Positions 49,960-58,269 of a stretch of 64,000 bases of DNA are shown here, in pieces. Each line of letters begins with the position of its first letter. The stretch's first letter is position 1. The notes under the pieces were generated by a model. It made no database searches and had not been told where the DNA came from. It was given only the letters and a program-made list of their open reading frames with translations. A program made the translations under genes and the position numbers. Source of the DNA: Comamonadaceae bacterium G21597-S1 (GTDB lineage Bacteria; Pseudomonadota; Gammaproteobacteria; Burkholderiales; Burkholderiaceae_C); contig JAPWHR010000018.1 in NCBI GenBank assembly GCA_027214345.1, forward strand, positions 1 to 64,000, read 5' to 3'.

Positions 49960-50673
49960 ATGCACATCGCGTCGACGTTCTCTCTTCTCTGTGCCGCTCT
50001 CCTGTTCCTGCAGGCCCCTGCGGTCGTGCAGGCGCAGACGACTTCGTCCGCGGGCTCTGCTGGCACCTTCGTCTACAAGCCGCCGCTGCGTGGTGCGCCC
50101 GCCCGGCGGGTCGGCGGGGCCACACGGGGCACCGGCGACTCGGGCCTGGTGCTCCAGGTGCTGGCGCCCGATCAGACCGGACTGACCACGCAGGCTCAAC
50201 CGACGCTGTACTGGTATGCCTCCAAGGCCTCGAACACGTCGATCGAGGTGACGCTGATCGCGGACAGCGCCGAAGTACCGGTGTTGTCGAAGAACCTCGC
50301 ATTGACAGCGGCCGGGGTGCAGTCCGTCGACCTGGAAAAACTGGGTGTCACGCTCCAGCCCGAGACCGATTACGAGTGGTATGTGTCGGCCGTATCGGAT
50401 ACCGACCAACGGTCCAAGGATGTCACTAGCGGAGGAGCGATCCGCCGGGTGGCGGCCGACCCGGTCATACGGGCCCGCGCCGAAGCCGCCGGCGCAACCG
50501 CTGCGCCGGGCGTCTATGCCGAGGCCGGGCTCTGGTATGACGCGATCGCCGCGTTGTCGAGACTGATCGAACGTAATCCGGCTGACGCCCGGCTGCGCGC
50601 TCAACGGGCTGCGCTGCTCGAGCAGGTCGGGTTGCCGAAGGCCGCAGAGTTCGACCGGGCGGGCGGATCCTGA
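49960..50673 (+). CDS. DUF928 protein, exported
   Basis: This 237-residue protein has a signal peptide (ASTFSLLCAALLFLQAPAVV, then QAQ) and the DUF928 pattern: YKPPLRGAPARRVGGATRGT, then VLAPDQTGLTTQAQPTLYWY, and a beta-rich core followed by GVYAEAGLWYDAIAALSRLI, a TPR-like helical tail. DUF928 proteins are typical of cyanobacteria, where they occur beside CHAT and CHASE2 genes; the function is unknown. It lies 143 bases after the cyclase stop on the same strand and is probably coexpressed. The longer open frame upstream overlaps the cyclase and is ignored. Confidence 0.85.
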   Translation: MHIASTFSLLCAALLFLQAPAVVQAQTTSSAGSAGTFVYKPPLRGAPARRVGGATRGTGDSGLVLQVLAPDQTGLTTQAQPTLYWYASKASNTSIEVTLIADSAEVPVLSKNLALTAAGVQSVDLEKLGVTLQPETDYEWYVSAVSDTDQRSKDVTSGGAIRRVAADPVIRARAEAAGATAAPGVYAEAGLWYDAIAALSRLIERNPADARLRAQRAALLEQVGLPKAAEFDRAGGS

Positions 50674-50679
50674 CGCGGC

Positions 50680-51612
50680 CTACCGCGCAGGGGTTGGCGC
50701 GAGTCGAACCTTGCCCTTGCCGATCCTCTTGCTGAACGTGCTGTATTCCCGCGCCATCTGCACGACCGCTTCGATCAGTGGTGACGTTCGCGTGCGGGGC
50801 AACACCGCGAAGAAGGGCACGGGCGGCATCAGAGGGCGCACGCGCACGGGGATCAGGTCCTTGCTGGCGAACTGCGGTTCGTAATACGCCAGCGGCAGAT
50901 AGGAGATGCCGAGGTTGGCCGTGGCCAGTCGCGCCGACGTTTCCATGCTGCCCGAGTCGATGATCTTGTCGAGTTTCACGCCACCGTTTTCATACCAGGC
51001 CTCGATCATGCCGTGCAGCAATGACGACGAGGGCTGACAGATCAAGGGCCAGGCCACCAGGGATTCGGGCGTATGCGTGCGGTCGGGCGAGGGAAAGTGT
51101 GGTCCCGCGACGAAGCTGAATCGCACGGCACCCAGCGGTTCCATGCGCATGCCGACGATCGGCATGCCGTCGGTCGGCATCAGCAACAGATCGAGATCGC
51201 CATCGCGCAGTCGTTTGAGCATGCTGCCGCTCAGGCCGACCTGCAATTCGACATCCACATGGGGAAGTCGCGAGGCAATCGCCTCCACCAGGGAGGCTAG
51301 CCAGGTCAGGCCGACCAGTTCGGAGACGCCGATGCGGATGGTGCCGCTGATGGTCCCGGCGCCGACGATGAAGTGCCGGATATCAGTCAGCAAACGCACG
51401 ACGTCTTCGGCGTAAGGCATCAGTTCGCGGCCCTTTGGTGTGAGCTTGACGCTTCGCCGCGAGCGGTCGAGCAGCGGCGCGCCCACCTCCTTTTCGAGTT
51501 CTGCGATGCGCATGGAGACAGTCGACTGGGTGGTGTGCAGGCGGCGGGCCGCAAGGCCGAAGGATCGCAACTTTGCAATCCAGTTGAAGGTTTCGAGTTG
51601 TTGAAGATTCAT
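50680..51612 (-). CDS. LysR-family transcriptional regulator
   Basis: This 310-residue regulator has the N-terminal winged helix (NLQQLETFNWIAKLRSFGLA, then ARRLHTTQSTVSMRIAELEK) and a C-terminal periplasmic-binding-like effector domain (IRIGVSELVGLTWLASLVEA). It is encoded divergently from the PhyH-type dioxygenase gene, the usual place for a LysR activator of that operon, with an AT-rich gap of 190 bases holding both promoters. The ATG at 51612 is favoured because the family starts with MNLQQLETF; an upstream ATG at 51639 is also in frame. Confidence 0.92.
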   Translation of the reverse strand: MNLQQLETFNWIAKLRSFGLAARRLHTTQSTVSMRIAELEKEVGAPLLDRSRRSVKLTPKGRELMPYAEDVVRLLTDIRHFIVGAGTISGTIRIGVSELVGLTWLASLVEAIASRLPHVDVELQVGLSGSMLKRLRDGDLDLLLMPTDGMPIVGMRMEPLGAVRFSFVAGPHFPSPDRTHTPESLVAWPLICQPSSSLLHGMIEAWYENGGVKLDKIIDSGSMETSARLATANLGISYLPLAYYEPQFASKDLIPVRVRPLMPPVPFFAVLPRTRTSPLIEAVVQMAREYSTFSKRIGKGKVRLAPTPAR

Positions 51613-51802
51613 ATCAATTGTGATGATGTCGGAGTTCAATAATTATCATATTTTTTTACTATTTCCCCGTGATACGCTTTGCGACATTGATGACATATCG
51701 ATGACGCGGGGACGTGAATGGCGGTCGGAAATTCGCGCCGAATGCGTGTTTCCGGTACTTGATCCGTCGTCCTGTCCAGCCGCCATCAACGTGGAGTTCG
51801 CA

Positions 51803-52618
51803 ATGAAATACCAGCCCATTCGTGCTATTACCGAAGACGAGATCCGGACCTATGAGGAGGACGGCATCGTGTGCCTGCGCCAGCTGTTCGACCGCGACAC
51901 GGTGAAGCGATTGCAGGACGCGGCGGAGGCCGACATGGCTGCGCCCAGTCCGATGGGCCTCAATGCGACGCGCGATGGACAAGGTCACTTCTTCGGCGAT
52001 ACCTTTGTGTGGCGACACCTGGAGGAACTGCACGATTTCGTGTTCGAGTCGCCATCGGCCGACATTGCCGCTGCACTGCTGCGCGCCAGCAAGGTCAACC
52101 TGCTGTTCGATCAGTTCCTGATCAAGATGCCCGGCACCAGCACGCCGACCTTGTGGCATCACGATGCGCCGTACTGGCCTGTTGCAGGTTCGCAGGTCTG
52201 CACGATCTGGCTCGCGCTCGACCCCGTTACCAAGGCCAGCGGTGCGGTCGAATACGTGTGCGGCTCGCATCGCTGGGGTAAACGCTTCAAGGCGGTCGCG
52301 TTCAAGGACCAGGATCTCTACAAGGAGGACCTCCCACCCGTGCCGGACATCGAGGCCATGCGCTCCGAGCTCAAATTCGTGCAGTTCGAACTGGAGCCCG
52401 GTGACTGTACGGTTCATCACGGACTCACGGTCCATGGCGCGCCCGGAAATTCATCGACCGAACTCAAGCGACGCGCCTACATCGTGCGCTGGATGGGCGA
52501 CGACGTCACTTACAACCCGCGACCGAACCTGCAGCCGATGTTGCACGACCCCGGTATCGCTGTCGGCGGACCGCTCGATTGCGACCTGTTTCCTGTCGTT
52601 CGCCCCCGGGCCGCCTGA
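51803..52618 (+). CDS. Phytanoyl-CoA dioxygenase (PhyH)-family protein
   Basis: This 271-residue Fe(II)/2-oxoglutarate-dependent oxygenase has the facial triad His119-x-Asp121 (LWHHDAPYW) and a distal His211 (TVHGAPGNSS), with Arg223 or Arg224 (LKRRAYIVRW) as the 2-oxoglutarate anchor. It would hydroxylate a small carboxylate or related compound in the cytoplasm. GGAG lies 7 bases before the ATG at 51803. It heads an operon with an amino-acid-type ABC importer (downstream gene 39 bases away), so the substrate may be the imported molecule. Confidence 0.88.
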   Translation: MKYQPIRAITEDEIRTYEEDGIVCLRQLFDRDTVKRLQDAAEADMAAPSPMGLNATRDGQGHFFGDTFVWRHLEELHDFVFESPSADIAAALLRASKVNLLFDQFLIKMPGTSTPTLWHHDAPYWPVAGSQVCTIWLALDPVTKASGAVEYVCGSHRWGKRFKAVAFKDQDLYKEDLPPVPDIEAMRSELKFVQFELEPGDCTVHHGLTVHGAPGNSSTELKRRAYIVRWMGDDVTYNPRPNLQPMLHDPGIAVGGPLDCDLFPVVRPRAA

Positions 52619-52657
52619 CGCCTGCCGTTTCCGATCATCATCGCCGCCCGCTCGCCC

Positions 52658-53320
52658 GTGAACTACAGCTTCAATTTCAGTGTCATCCTGCAGAATGCGG
52701 ACCACCTGATCGAAGGCATGCTGCTGACGATTCGCCTGTCTGCGATGGCGATGTTGTTCGGTTTGCTGATCGGAACCGCATGCGCGGTGGCGAAACTGTG
52801 GGGCCCCCGGGCGATCGGTCTTGTCGTCACGTCGTACGTCGAATTCATCAGGAACACTCCGTTCCTGGTGCAGTTGTTCGTCGTCTACTTCGGCCTGCCC
52901 AGCCTGGGCTTTCGCATGTCGGCCGAGTCCGCAGCCGTTGTGGGTTTGTCGATCTACATGGGAGCTTACGCCACCGAAATCGTGCGATCAGGAATTCAAG
53001 CGATTCCGAAGACACAGATCGAGGCTGCGTTGTGCCTGGGCATGCATCCGCGCCAGGTGTTCAGGCATGTGTTGATGTTTCCCGCATTGCAGGTGGTCTA
53101 CCCCGCGTTGACCAGCCAGTTTGTGCTGCTCTTGCTGGGCAGTTCGGTGGTATCGCTGATTTCGGCGCGCGAATTGTTCCACGTCGCAGCCTTCCTCGAG
53201 TCCAGGACCTTTCTGCCGTTCGAGATCTACCTGTCGGTGTCGCTGCTGTATCTCGGGATGTCGCTATGTTTCCGCGGACTGTTCTGGGTGGCGGGTCGCA
53301 TGATGTTCGCGAAGGTCTGA
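52658..53320 (+). CDS. Polar amino acid-type ABC transporter permease (1)
   Basis: This 220-residue permease of the HisM/GlnP group has five hydrophobic segments and the conserved EAA loop IEAALCLGMHPRQVFRHVLM. The start MNYSFNFSVILQNADHLIEG and FIRNTPFLVQLFVVYFGLPS are typical. It should pair with the next permease. The start is GTG (52658); the stop overlaps the next gene region closely (1 base apart). Confidence 0.9.
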   Translation: MNYSFNFSVILQNADHLIEGMLLTIRLSAMAMLFGLLIGTACAVAKLWGPRAIGLVVTSYVEFIRNTPFLVQLFVVYFGLPSLGFRMSAESAAVVGLSIYMGAYATEIVRSGIQAIPKTQIEAALCLGMHPRQVFRHVLMFPALQVVYPALTSQFVLLLLGSSVVSLISARELFHVAAFLESRTFLPFEIYLSVSLLYLGMSLCFRGLFWVAGRMMFAKV

Positions 53321-53321
53321 T

Positions 53322-53984
53322 GTGACGGTATTCAGAAGTTTTGGCTCCGACGAGTTGGCCTTGCTGCTGCAGGGCGCGCAGTGGACCGTCGGACTGTCGT
53401 TGATGGCTTTCGTCGGTGGCAGCGTGTTCGGCCTGTTGATTGCCGTGATGCGGGTGTCAGCATTCAAGCCGTTCAACCTGCTGGCGATCGGCTATATCCA
53501 GATCATCCAGGGAACACCATTGCTGGGGCAGTTGTTCGTGTGCTTCTTCGGCCTGAGCATCCTGGGTTACGACGTTTCCCCCTGGGTTGCAGCTGCCATA
53601 TCGCTGACCTGCTTTTCGTCGGCGTTCCTGGGCGAAATCTGGCGCGGTTGCATCCAGGCCGTGCCCAAGCAGCAATGGGAGGCATCGGTCGCACTGGGAA
53701 TGTCTCCTGCACAGCAGTATCGCCACGTGATCCTGCCACAGGCGATCCGTATCGCCATACCGTCGACGGTCGGCTTCATGGTGCAGATCATCAAGAACAC
53801 GTCGCTCGCTTCGACGATCGGCTTCGTCGAACTGCTGCGTGCAGGACAGACCGTCAATGCCGCCACGCTGCAGCCATTCACCGTCTACCTGGTGGTTGCA
53901 GGCATCTATTTCTGCCTGTGTTTCCCTCTTTCAACCTACAGCCGGATTCTGGAACAAAACGTCAATGCCGCTTATTCACGTTGA
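53322..53984 (+). CDS. Polar amino acid-type ABC transporter permease (2)
   Basis: This 220-residue permease of the same HisQ/GlnP group has IQIIQGTPLLGQLFVCFFGL and the EAA loop WEASVALGMSPAQQYRHVIL, then a long C-terminal helix with TVGFMVQIIKNTSLASTIGF. GTG start one base after the previous stop. It overlaps the ATPase start by 20 bases. Together they form the membrane part of the importer. Confidence 0.9.
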   Translation: MTVFRSFGSDELALLLQGAQWTVGLSLMAFVGGSVFGLLIAVMRVSAFKPFNLLAIGYIQIIQGTPLLGQLFVCFFGLSILGYDVSPWVAAAISLTCFSSAFLGEIWRGCIQAVPKQQWEASVALGMSPAQQYRHVILPQAIRIAIPSTVGFMVQIIKNTSLASTIGFVELLRAGQTVNAATLQPFTVYLVVAGIYFCLCFPLSTYSRILEQNVNAAYSR

Positions 53985-54696
53985 CAACATCTACAAGTCC
54001 TACGGGAACCACTCTGTCCTCAAGGGCGCCAGTCTGGAGGTCGAAGAGGGGGCGATCGTCGCGATCATCGGCCGCAGCGGCTCCGGCAAGAGCACGCTGC
54101 TGCGTTGCATCAACGGGCTGGAGCGCATCGAGGACGGCACGGTTTCGGTGGACGGCGTCGGTGTCAATACTGCGACCGCGGTCGAACTGCGGCGGCTGCG
54201 CCAAAGGCTCGGCATCGTGTTCCAGGGCTACAACCTGTTTCCCCACCTGACCGTGGGTCGAAATGTCATGCTGGCGCCAGAAGTCGTGCAAGGGCGTGAC
54301 CCGAAAGAGGTCGCCGCGACCGCGCGCGACGTGTTGAGCCGCGTCGGGCTTGCCGACAAGTTCGACGCGTATCCGGGGCAGTTGTCGGGAGGCCAGCAGC
54401 AGCGGGTCGCCATCGCCCGCTCACTGGCGATGAAGCCCAAGCTGATGCTGTTCGACGAAATCACTTCGGCACTGGACCCCGAGCTGATCGGTGAGGTGCT
54501 CAAGGTGCTGGAGGACCTCGCCAGTCAGGGCATGACGATGGTACTTGTCACACACGAGATGGGGTTTGCCCGAACCGTGGCCGACACAGTCGTTTTCATG
54601 AACGAGGGCAAGGTCTGGGAAGTGGGGCCACCGGGCGAGTTGCTCAGTTCACCGAAGACGCCCGAACTTGCTTCATTCATCAAGGCCGTGTTGTGA
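53965..54696 (+). CDS. Polar amino acid-type ABC transporter ATP-binding protein
   Basis: This 243-residue ATPase of the GlnQ/HisP group has Walker A GRSGSGKSTLL, FQGYNLFPHLTVGRNVMLAP as Q-loop region, the signature LSGGQQQRVAIARSLA, Walker B LMLFDEITSALDPEL and switch His in VLVTHEMGFAR. It drives the importer formed by the two permeases. Overlap with the upstream permease gene supports the ATG at 53965. Confidence 0.93.
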   Translation: MPLIHVDNIYKSYGNHSVLKGASLEVEEGAIVAIIGRSGSGKSTLLRCINGLERIEDGTVSVDGVGVNTATAVELRRLRQRLGIVFQGYNLFPHLTVGRNVMLAPEVVQGRDPKEVAATARDVLSRVGLADKFDAYPGQLSGGQQQRVAIARSLAMKPKLMLFDEITSALDPELIGEVLKVLEDLASQGMTMVLVTHEMGFARTVADTVVFMNEGKVWEVGPPGELLSSPKTPELASFIKAVL

Positions 54697-54751
54697 CCGC
54701 AGGGTCACCGCGGAACATCTTTTTCCATTCAACCAACCAGGAGAAACAGTG

Positions 54752-55543
54752 ATGCGCAAAATTTTGGCCAGTTTGATTCTCGGCGCTGTCGCACTTGCCG
54801 CCCCGCAATGGGCCAGTGCCCAGAAGTCGACCTTGCGACAGGTACTTGATCGCGGGACCCTCATCGCCGGAGTGGGTATCGATCAGGCTCCGTTCGGCTA
54901 CGTCGACGAGAAAGGGCAGCCGATCGGCTTCGACGTCGACCTGGCCCGGTTGATGGCCGAACAGCTCGGAGTCAAGCTCGAACTCAAGCAGATGACGTCA
55001 ACGAACCGCATTCCCTTTCTGCTGACCAACAAGGTTGACGTGCAGGTCAATCTGTTTGGTGCCACACCGGAGCGCGCTCGCCAGATCGCCTTCAGCTCGC
55101 CCTATACGGGTTTGACGATCGGCGTGTACGGCCCCAAGGAGGTCAAGGTCACGTCAGTCAAGGATCTCGGTGATCGCCCTGTCGCGGTCGGCAGGGGTAC
55201 GACTATGGATCTGACGCTCAGTGGTATGGCGCCCAAGGCGAACATCGTGCGATTCGACGACGAGGCTACCGCTCAGACCGCGGTCCTCACCGGCCAGACG
55301 GAGATGTGGGCTGCGGTCAACACCCAGATCATTGCCGCGAACAACAAGAATCCGAACAAGAAGCTCGAGCTCAAGTTCATGATGCGCGTGGCGCCAGCGT
55401 CGATCGGTGTGCGCCAGGGCGACGCAGACTGGCTGCGCTGGATGGACACCTTCGTGTACTACAACAAGATCAACGGCAAGTTGCAGGAACTGCACAGGAA
55501 GTGGCTCGACGAGGATCTGCAGAAGGATCTTCCGACGTTCTGA
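54752..55543 (+). CDS. Polar amino acid-type ABC transporter substrate-binding protein
   Basis: This 263-residue periplasmic protein has a signal peptide (KILASLILGAVALAAPQWAS, then AQ) and the solute-binding family 3 pattern: LRQVLDRGTLIAGVGIDQAP, FGYVDEKGQPIGFDVDLARL and GRGTTMDLTLSG. It is the binder of the importer encoded upstream. Ligands of the family include amino acids, but also ectoine, opines and aromatic acids. CAGGAGAAACAGTG precedes the ATG. Confidence 0.9.
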   Translation: MRKILASLILGAVALAAPQWASAQKSTLRQVLDRGTLIAGVGIDQAPFGYVDEKGQPIGFDVDLARLMAEQLGVKLELKQMTSTNRIPFLLTNKVDVQVNLFGATPERARQIAFSSPYTGLTIGVYGPKEVKVTSVKDLGDRPVAVGRGTTMDLTLSGMAPKANIVRFDDEATAQTAVLTGQTEMWAAVNTQIIAANNKNPNKKLELKFMMRVAPASIGVRQGDADWLRWMDTFVYYNKINGKLQELHRKWLDEDLQKDLPTF

Positions 55544-55673
55544 TCCGGGCGGGCGACCCTGTCGCCCATGCCTGGCTTGTGCCGTTGCCGCCGGGACACG
55601 GCCGTAGCGGCAGATCCCGGTTTCGTACCGGTCCGATCACGCGGGACGTATCGGACCCCAATACCCGCCACCC

Positions 55674-56339
55674 ATGACCTCTCCCTGCATCGACTATTAC
55701 TACTCTGTCCGATCCTCCTTCACCTACCTGGGTTCGGCGCGCCTCAATGCGCTGGCCAGGCGCTGTGACGTCAGGATCAACCACCATCCCATCGATCTGG
55801 GTGTCGTGGTCTCGTCCTTCCACGACTATCCGAACCAGCAACCGCTGGATCGACCGTACGCGGGTGCACGCATCTACGAGTCGTCACCGACGCGCGAGGC
55901 CTATACCCAGAAGGAGTACCGGCGCTGGAGCCAGAGGTTGGGCATTCCGATGAACGTGGATCCATCGCACCATTACGGCCCGCGCGAGTTGCCCTCGGGC
56001 AGCGTGATCGTCGCGCAGCGGCGCGGCCTGGACGTGGACGCCCTGAGCCATGCGATTTTGCAGGCCTTGTGGCGCGATGACCGCGACATTGCCAGCGAGG
56101 CAGTGATGGCGGATCTGTTGCTGTCGGTCGGTATCCAGGACGATGCAGTCGCATTCTGCAAGGAAGCGGTTTCCGAATCCGTCCAGCTGGAGTTCCGGCA
56201 GAACAGCCAGGACGCGCTCGCGGCAGGAGTGTTCGGTTCGCCGTCCTACCTGTTCAAGGGCGAGTTGTTCTTTGGCCAGGATCGGCTGGATTTCCTCGAG
56301 GAGTGGATGGTCCAGTCGCTTCAGTCCGACGAGGCGTAG
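55674..56339 (+). CDS. 2-hydroxychromene-2-carboxylate isomerase-like (DsbA/kappa-GST fold) protein
   Basis: This 221-residue protein has a thioredoxin-fold frame resembling HCCA isomerase and kappa-class GST: DYYYSVRSSFTYLGSARLNA, where Ser replaces the redox Cys, then helical YTQKEYRRWSQRLGIPMNVD and a C-terminal half with the cis-Pro loop GVFGSPSYLFKGELFFGQDR. Relatives isomerise aromatic-ring-cleavage products or conjugate glutathione. It lies 130 bases after the ABC binder gene and before the convergent ligase, suggesting a step in breakdown of the imported compound. Confidence 0.85.
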   Translation: MTSPCIDYYYSVRSSFTYLGSARLNALARRCDVRINHHPIDLGVVVSSFHDYPNQQPLDRPYAGARIYESSPTREAYTQKEYRRWSQRLGIPMNVDPSHHYGPRELPSGSVIVAQRRGLDVDALSHAILQALWRDDRDIASEAVMADLLLSVGIQDDAVAFCKEAVSESVQLEFRQNSQDALAAGVFGSPSYLFKGELFFGQDRLDFLEEWMVQSLQSDEA

Positions 56340-56479
56340 GCCTGCACACCTTGACGTGTCGGGAGCCGGCTCACCTGCGCGGGGTTGCCACTGTGCGACG
56401 TTGAGCGACCGGGATATGGACACCCCGTGAATGACGACCTGCCGACGCAACATGCGTCAGCAGGTGCATCGCGCGACGC

Positions 56480-58102
56480 TCAGCGAAACACGCCACCGTG
56501 CGTCTTGCGCAGTTCCTCCTTTTGCACCTTGCCCGTGCCGCCCACCGGCAGGCTGTCGACGAAGATCACGTCGTCGGGCAACCACCATTTCGCGACCCGA
56601 TCGGCGAGAAAGGCCAGCAGTTCCTCCTTGTCGACCGTCTGGCCAGGCTTGGGTGCGATGAACATCAACGGGCGTTCGTCCCACTTCGGATGCTTGACGC
56701 CGATGACGGCGGCCATGGCCACCGCCGGATGTGCGACCGCCGCGCTCTCCAGGTCGATCGAGCTGATCCATTCGCCGCCGGACTTGATCACGTCCTTGGT
56801 GCGGTCGCGGATCTGCATCGTGCCCTGGGCGTCGATGGTGGCGATGTCGCCTGTCGGGAACCAGCCGCCCTGCAGCGGTGATCGTTCCGCCTTGAAATAG
56901 TCGCGCACGATCCATGGGCCGCGCACCATCAGTTCGCCCTGGGTGCTGCCGTCGCGCGGCACGGTCGCGCCGGTGTCGTCGACGACCTTGATGTCGACAC
57001 CGAACACGCTCTTGCCCTGGCGCGCAACGATGGCATGTTGCTGCTCCTTCGGCAGAGCCAGGTCCCGGGGCGTGAGTGTGCCCATGGTCGCCACGGCCGT
57101 GGTCTCGGTCATGCCCCAGCCGTGGCGGACCTCGACCTGGTATTCATCGGCGAATCTGGCGATCAGTGCCTGCGGCATGGCCGAGCCGCCCACGCCGGTG
57201 CGCCGCATGGTCGAGAAGCGCAGTTTGTTCTGCTCGACATACGCCAGCAGGCCTTGCCAGATGCTGGGGACACCGGCGCTGATCGTGACCTTTTCGTCCT
57301 CCATCAACGTGTACAGGGATTCGCCATCGAGGCGTGGCCCCGGCAGCACCAGCTTGGCGCCGGACATGGGCGCACCATACGGAATGCACCAGGCGTTGAT
57401 GTGGAACATCGGCACCACCGGCAGGATGGTGTCGCGGCACGACACGGCCAGCACGTTGGGCATGCAGCCGGCCATGGCCTCGAGCACGATGGCGCGATGC
57501 GAATACAAGACGCCTTTCGGGTTGCCGGTCGTGCCGGAGGTGTAGCACAGGGCCGCCGCGGTGTTCTCGTCGAACTCCGGCCACGTGAAGTCGTCGCTGC
57601 ACGGGGCCGTGAGCGCGTCGTAGCCGATCAGCGGGTCGACGCCTTCGATGGCCGGCATGTGGGCTTCGTCCGACAGGCAGATCCAGTGCTTCACGCTCGG
57701 ACAGTGCGGGGCGATGCCCTTGATCAGCGGCGCGAAGGTCGCGTCGAACAACATCGCCTTCTGCCCGGCGTGGTTGATGATGTAGATCAGCTGCTGCGGG
57801 TGCAGGCGCGGATTGCAGGTGTGGATGACCATGCCGCTGCCCGAGACGCCGTAATACGCCTCGAGATGGCGGTGGTTGTTCCACGCGATCGAACCCACCA
57901 CATCGCCAGGCGCCAGCCCGAGCCCGGCCAGGGCATGGGCCAGCTTGCGCGCACCCTTGGCACAGTCGGCATAGGTGTACCGGAACAGCGGCCCGTGGGT
58001 TTCCCGCGAGACCACCTCGACATCGCGGTATTGCGCCGCCGCATGTTCGATCACGGCTGAAATCAGCAAGGGGCGGTTCATCATCAGACCGGTCTGCAGC
58101 AT
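56480..58102 (-). CDS. Acyl-CoA ligase (AMP-forming, FadD-like)
   Basis: This 540-residue ANL ligase has ALCYTSGTTGNPKGVLYSHR, RHGWGMTETTAVATM, GGWFPTGDIATID, the hinge IKSGGEWISSIDLE and the Lys region VGGTGKVQKEELR. It shares the GGEWIS hinge with the ligase at 29756 and differs from the PimA-like one at 13937. The start has ATG codons at 58102 and at 58084. It is convergent with the HCCA isomerase-like gene; it could serve either the PhyH or the CaiB cluster. Confidence 0.88.
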   Translation of the reverse strand: MLQTGLMMNRPLLISAVIEHAAAQYRDVEVVSRETHGPLFRYTYADCAKGARKLAHALAGLGLAPGDVVGSIAWNNHRHLEAYYGVSGSGMVIHTCNPRLHPQQLIYIINHAGQKAMLFDATFAPLIKGIAPHCPSVKHWICLSDEAHMPAIEGVDPLIGYDALTAPCSDDFTWPEFDENTAAALCYTSGTTGNPKGVLYSHRAIVLEAMAGCMPNVLAVSCRDTILPVVPMFHINAWCIPYGAPMSGAKLVLPGPRLDGESLYTLMEDEKVTISAGVPSIWQGLLAYVEQNKLRFSTMRRTGVGGSAMPQALIARFADEYQVEVRHGWGMTETTAVATMGTLTPRDLALPKEQQHAIVARQGKSVFGVDIKVVDDTGATVPRDGSTQGELMVRGPWIVRDYFKAERSPLQGGWFPTGDIATIDAQGTMQIRDRTKDVIKSGGEWISSIDLESAAVAHPAVAMAAVIGVKHPKWDERPLMFIAPKPGQTVDKEELLAFLADRVAKWWLPDDVIFVDSLPVGGTGKVQKEELRKTHGGVFR

Positions 58103-58269
58103 GGTGGGTATCTCCTGAGGTTCACATGGTTCGGCGCAGGTCGGCGGTGCCGGCGCGATTCTGTCATGCCGGCCGGCCCTTTTCCCGACCTGCCGCCATT
58201 CTCGCCGGCAACCGGCCCGGTTTGCCGGTGTGCATGCCGCACGGGGCAGCGGTCCGTGCCCGGCCGGCC

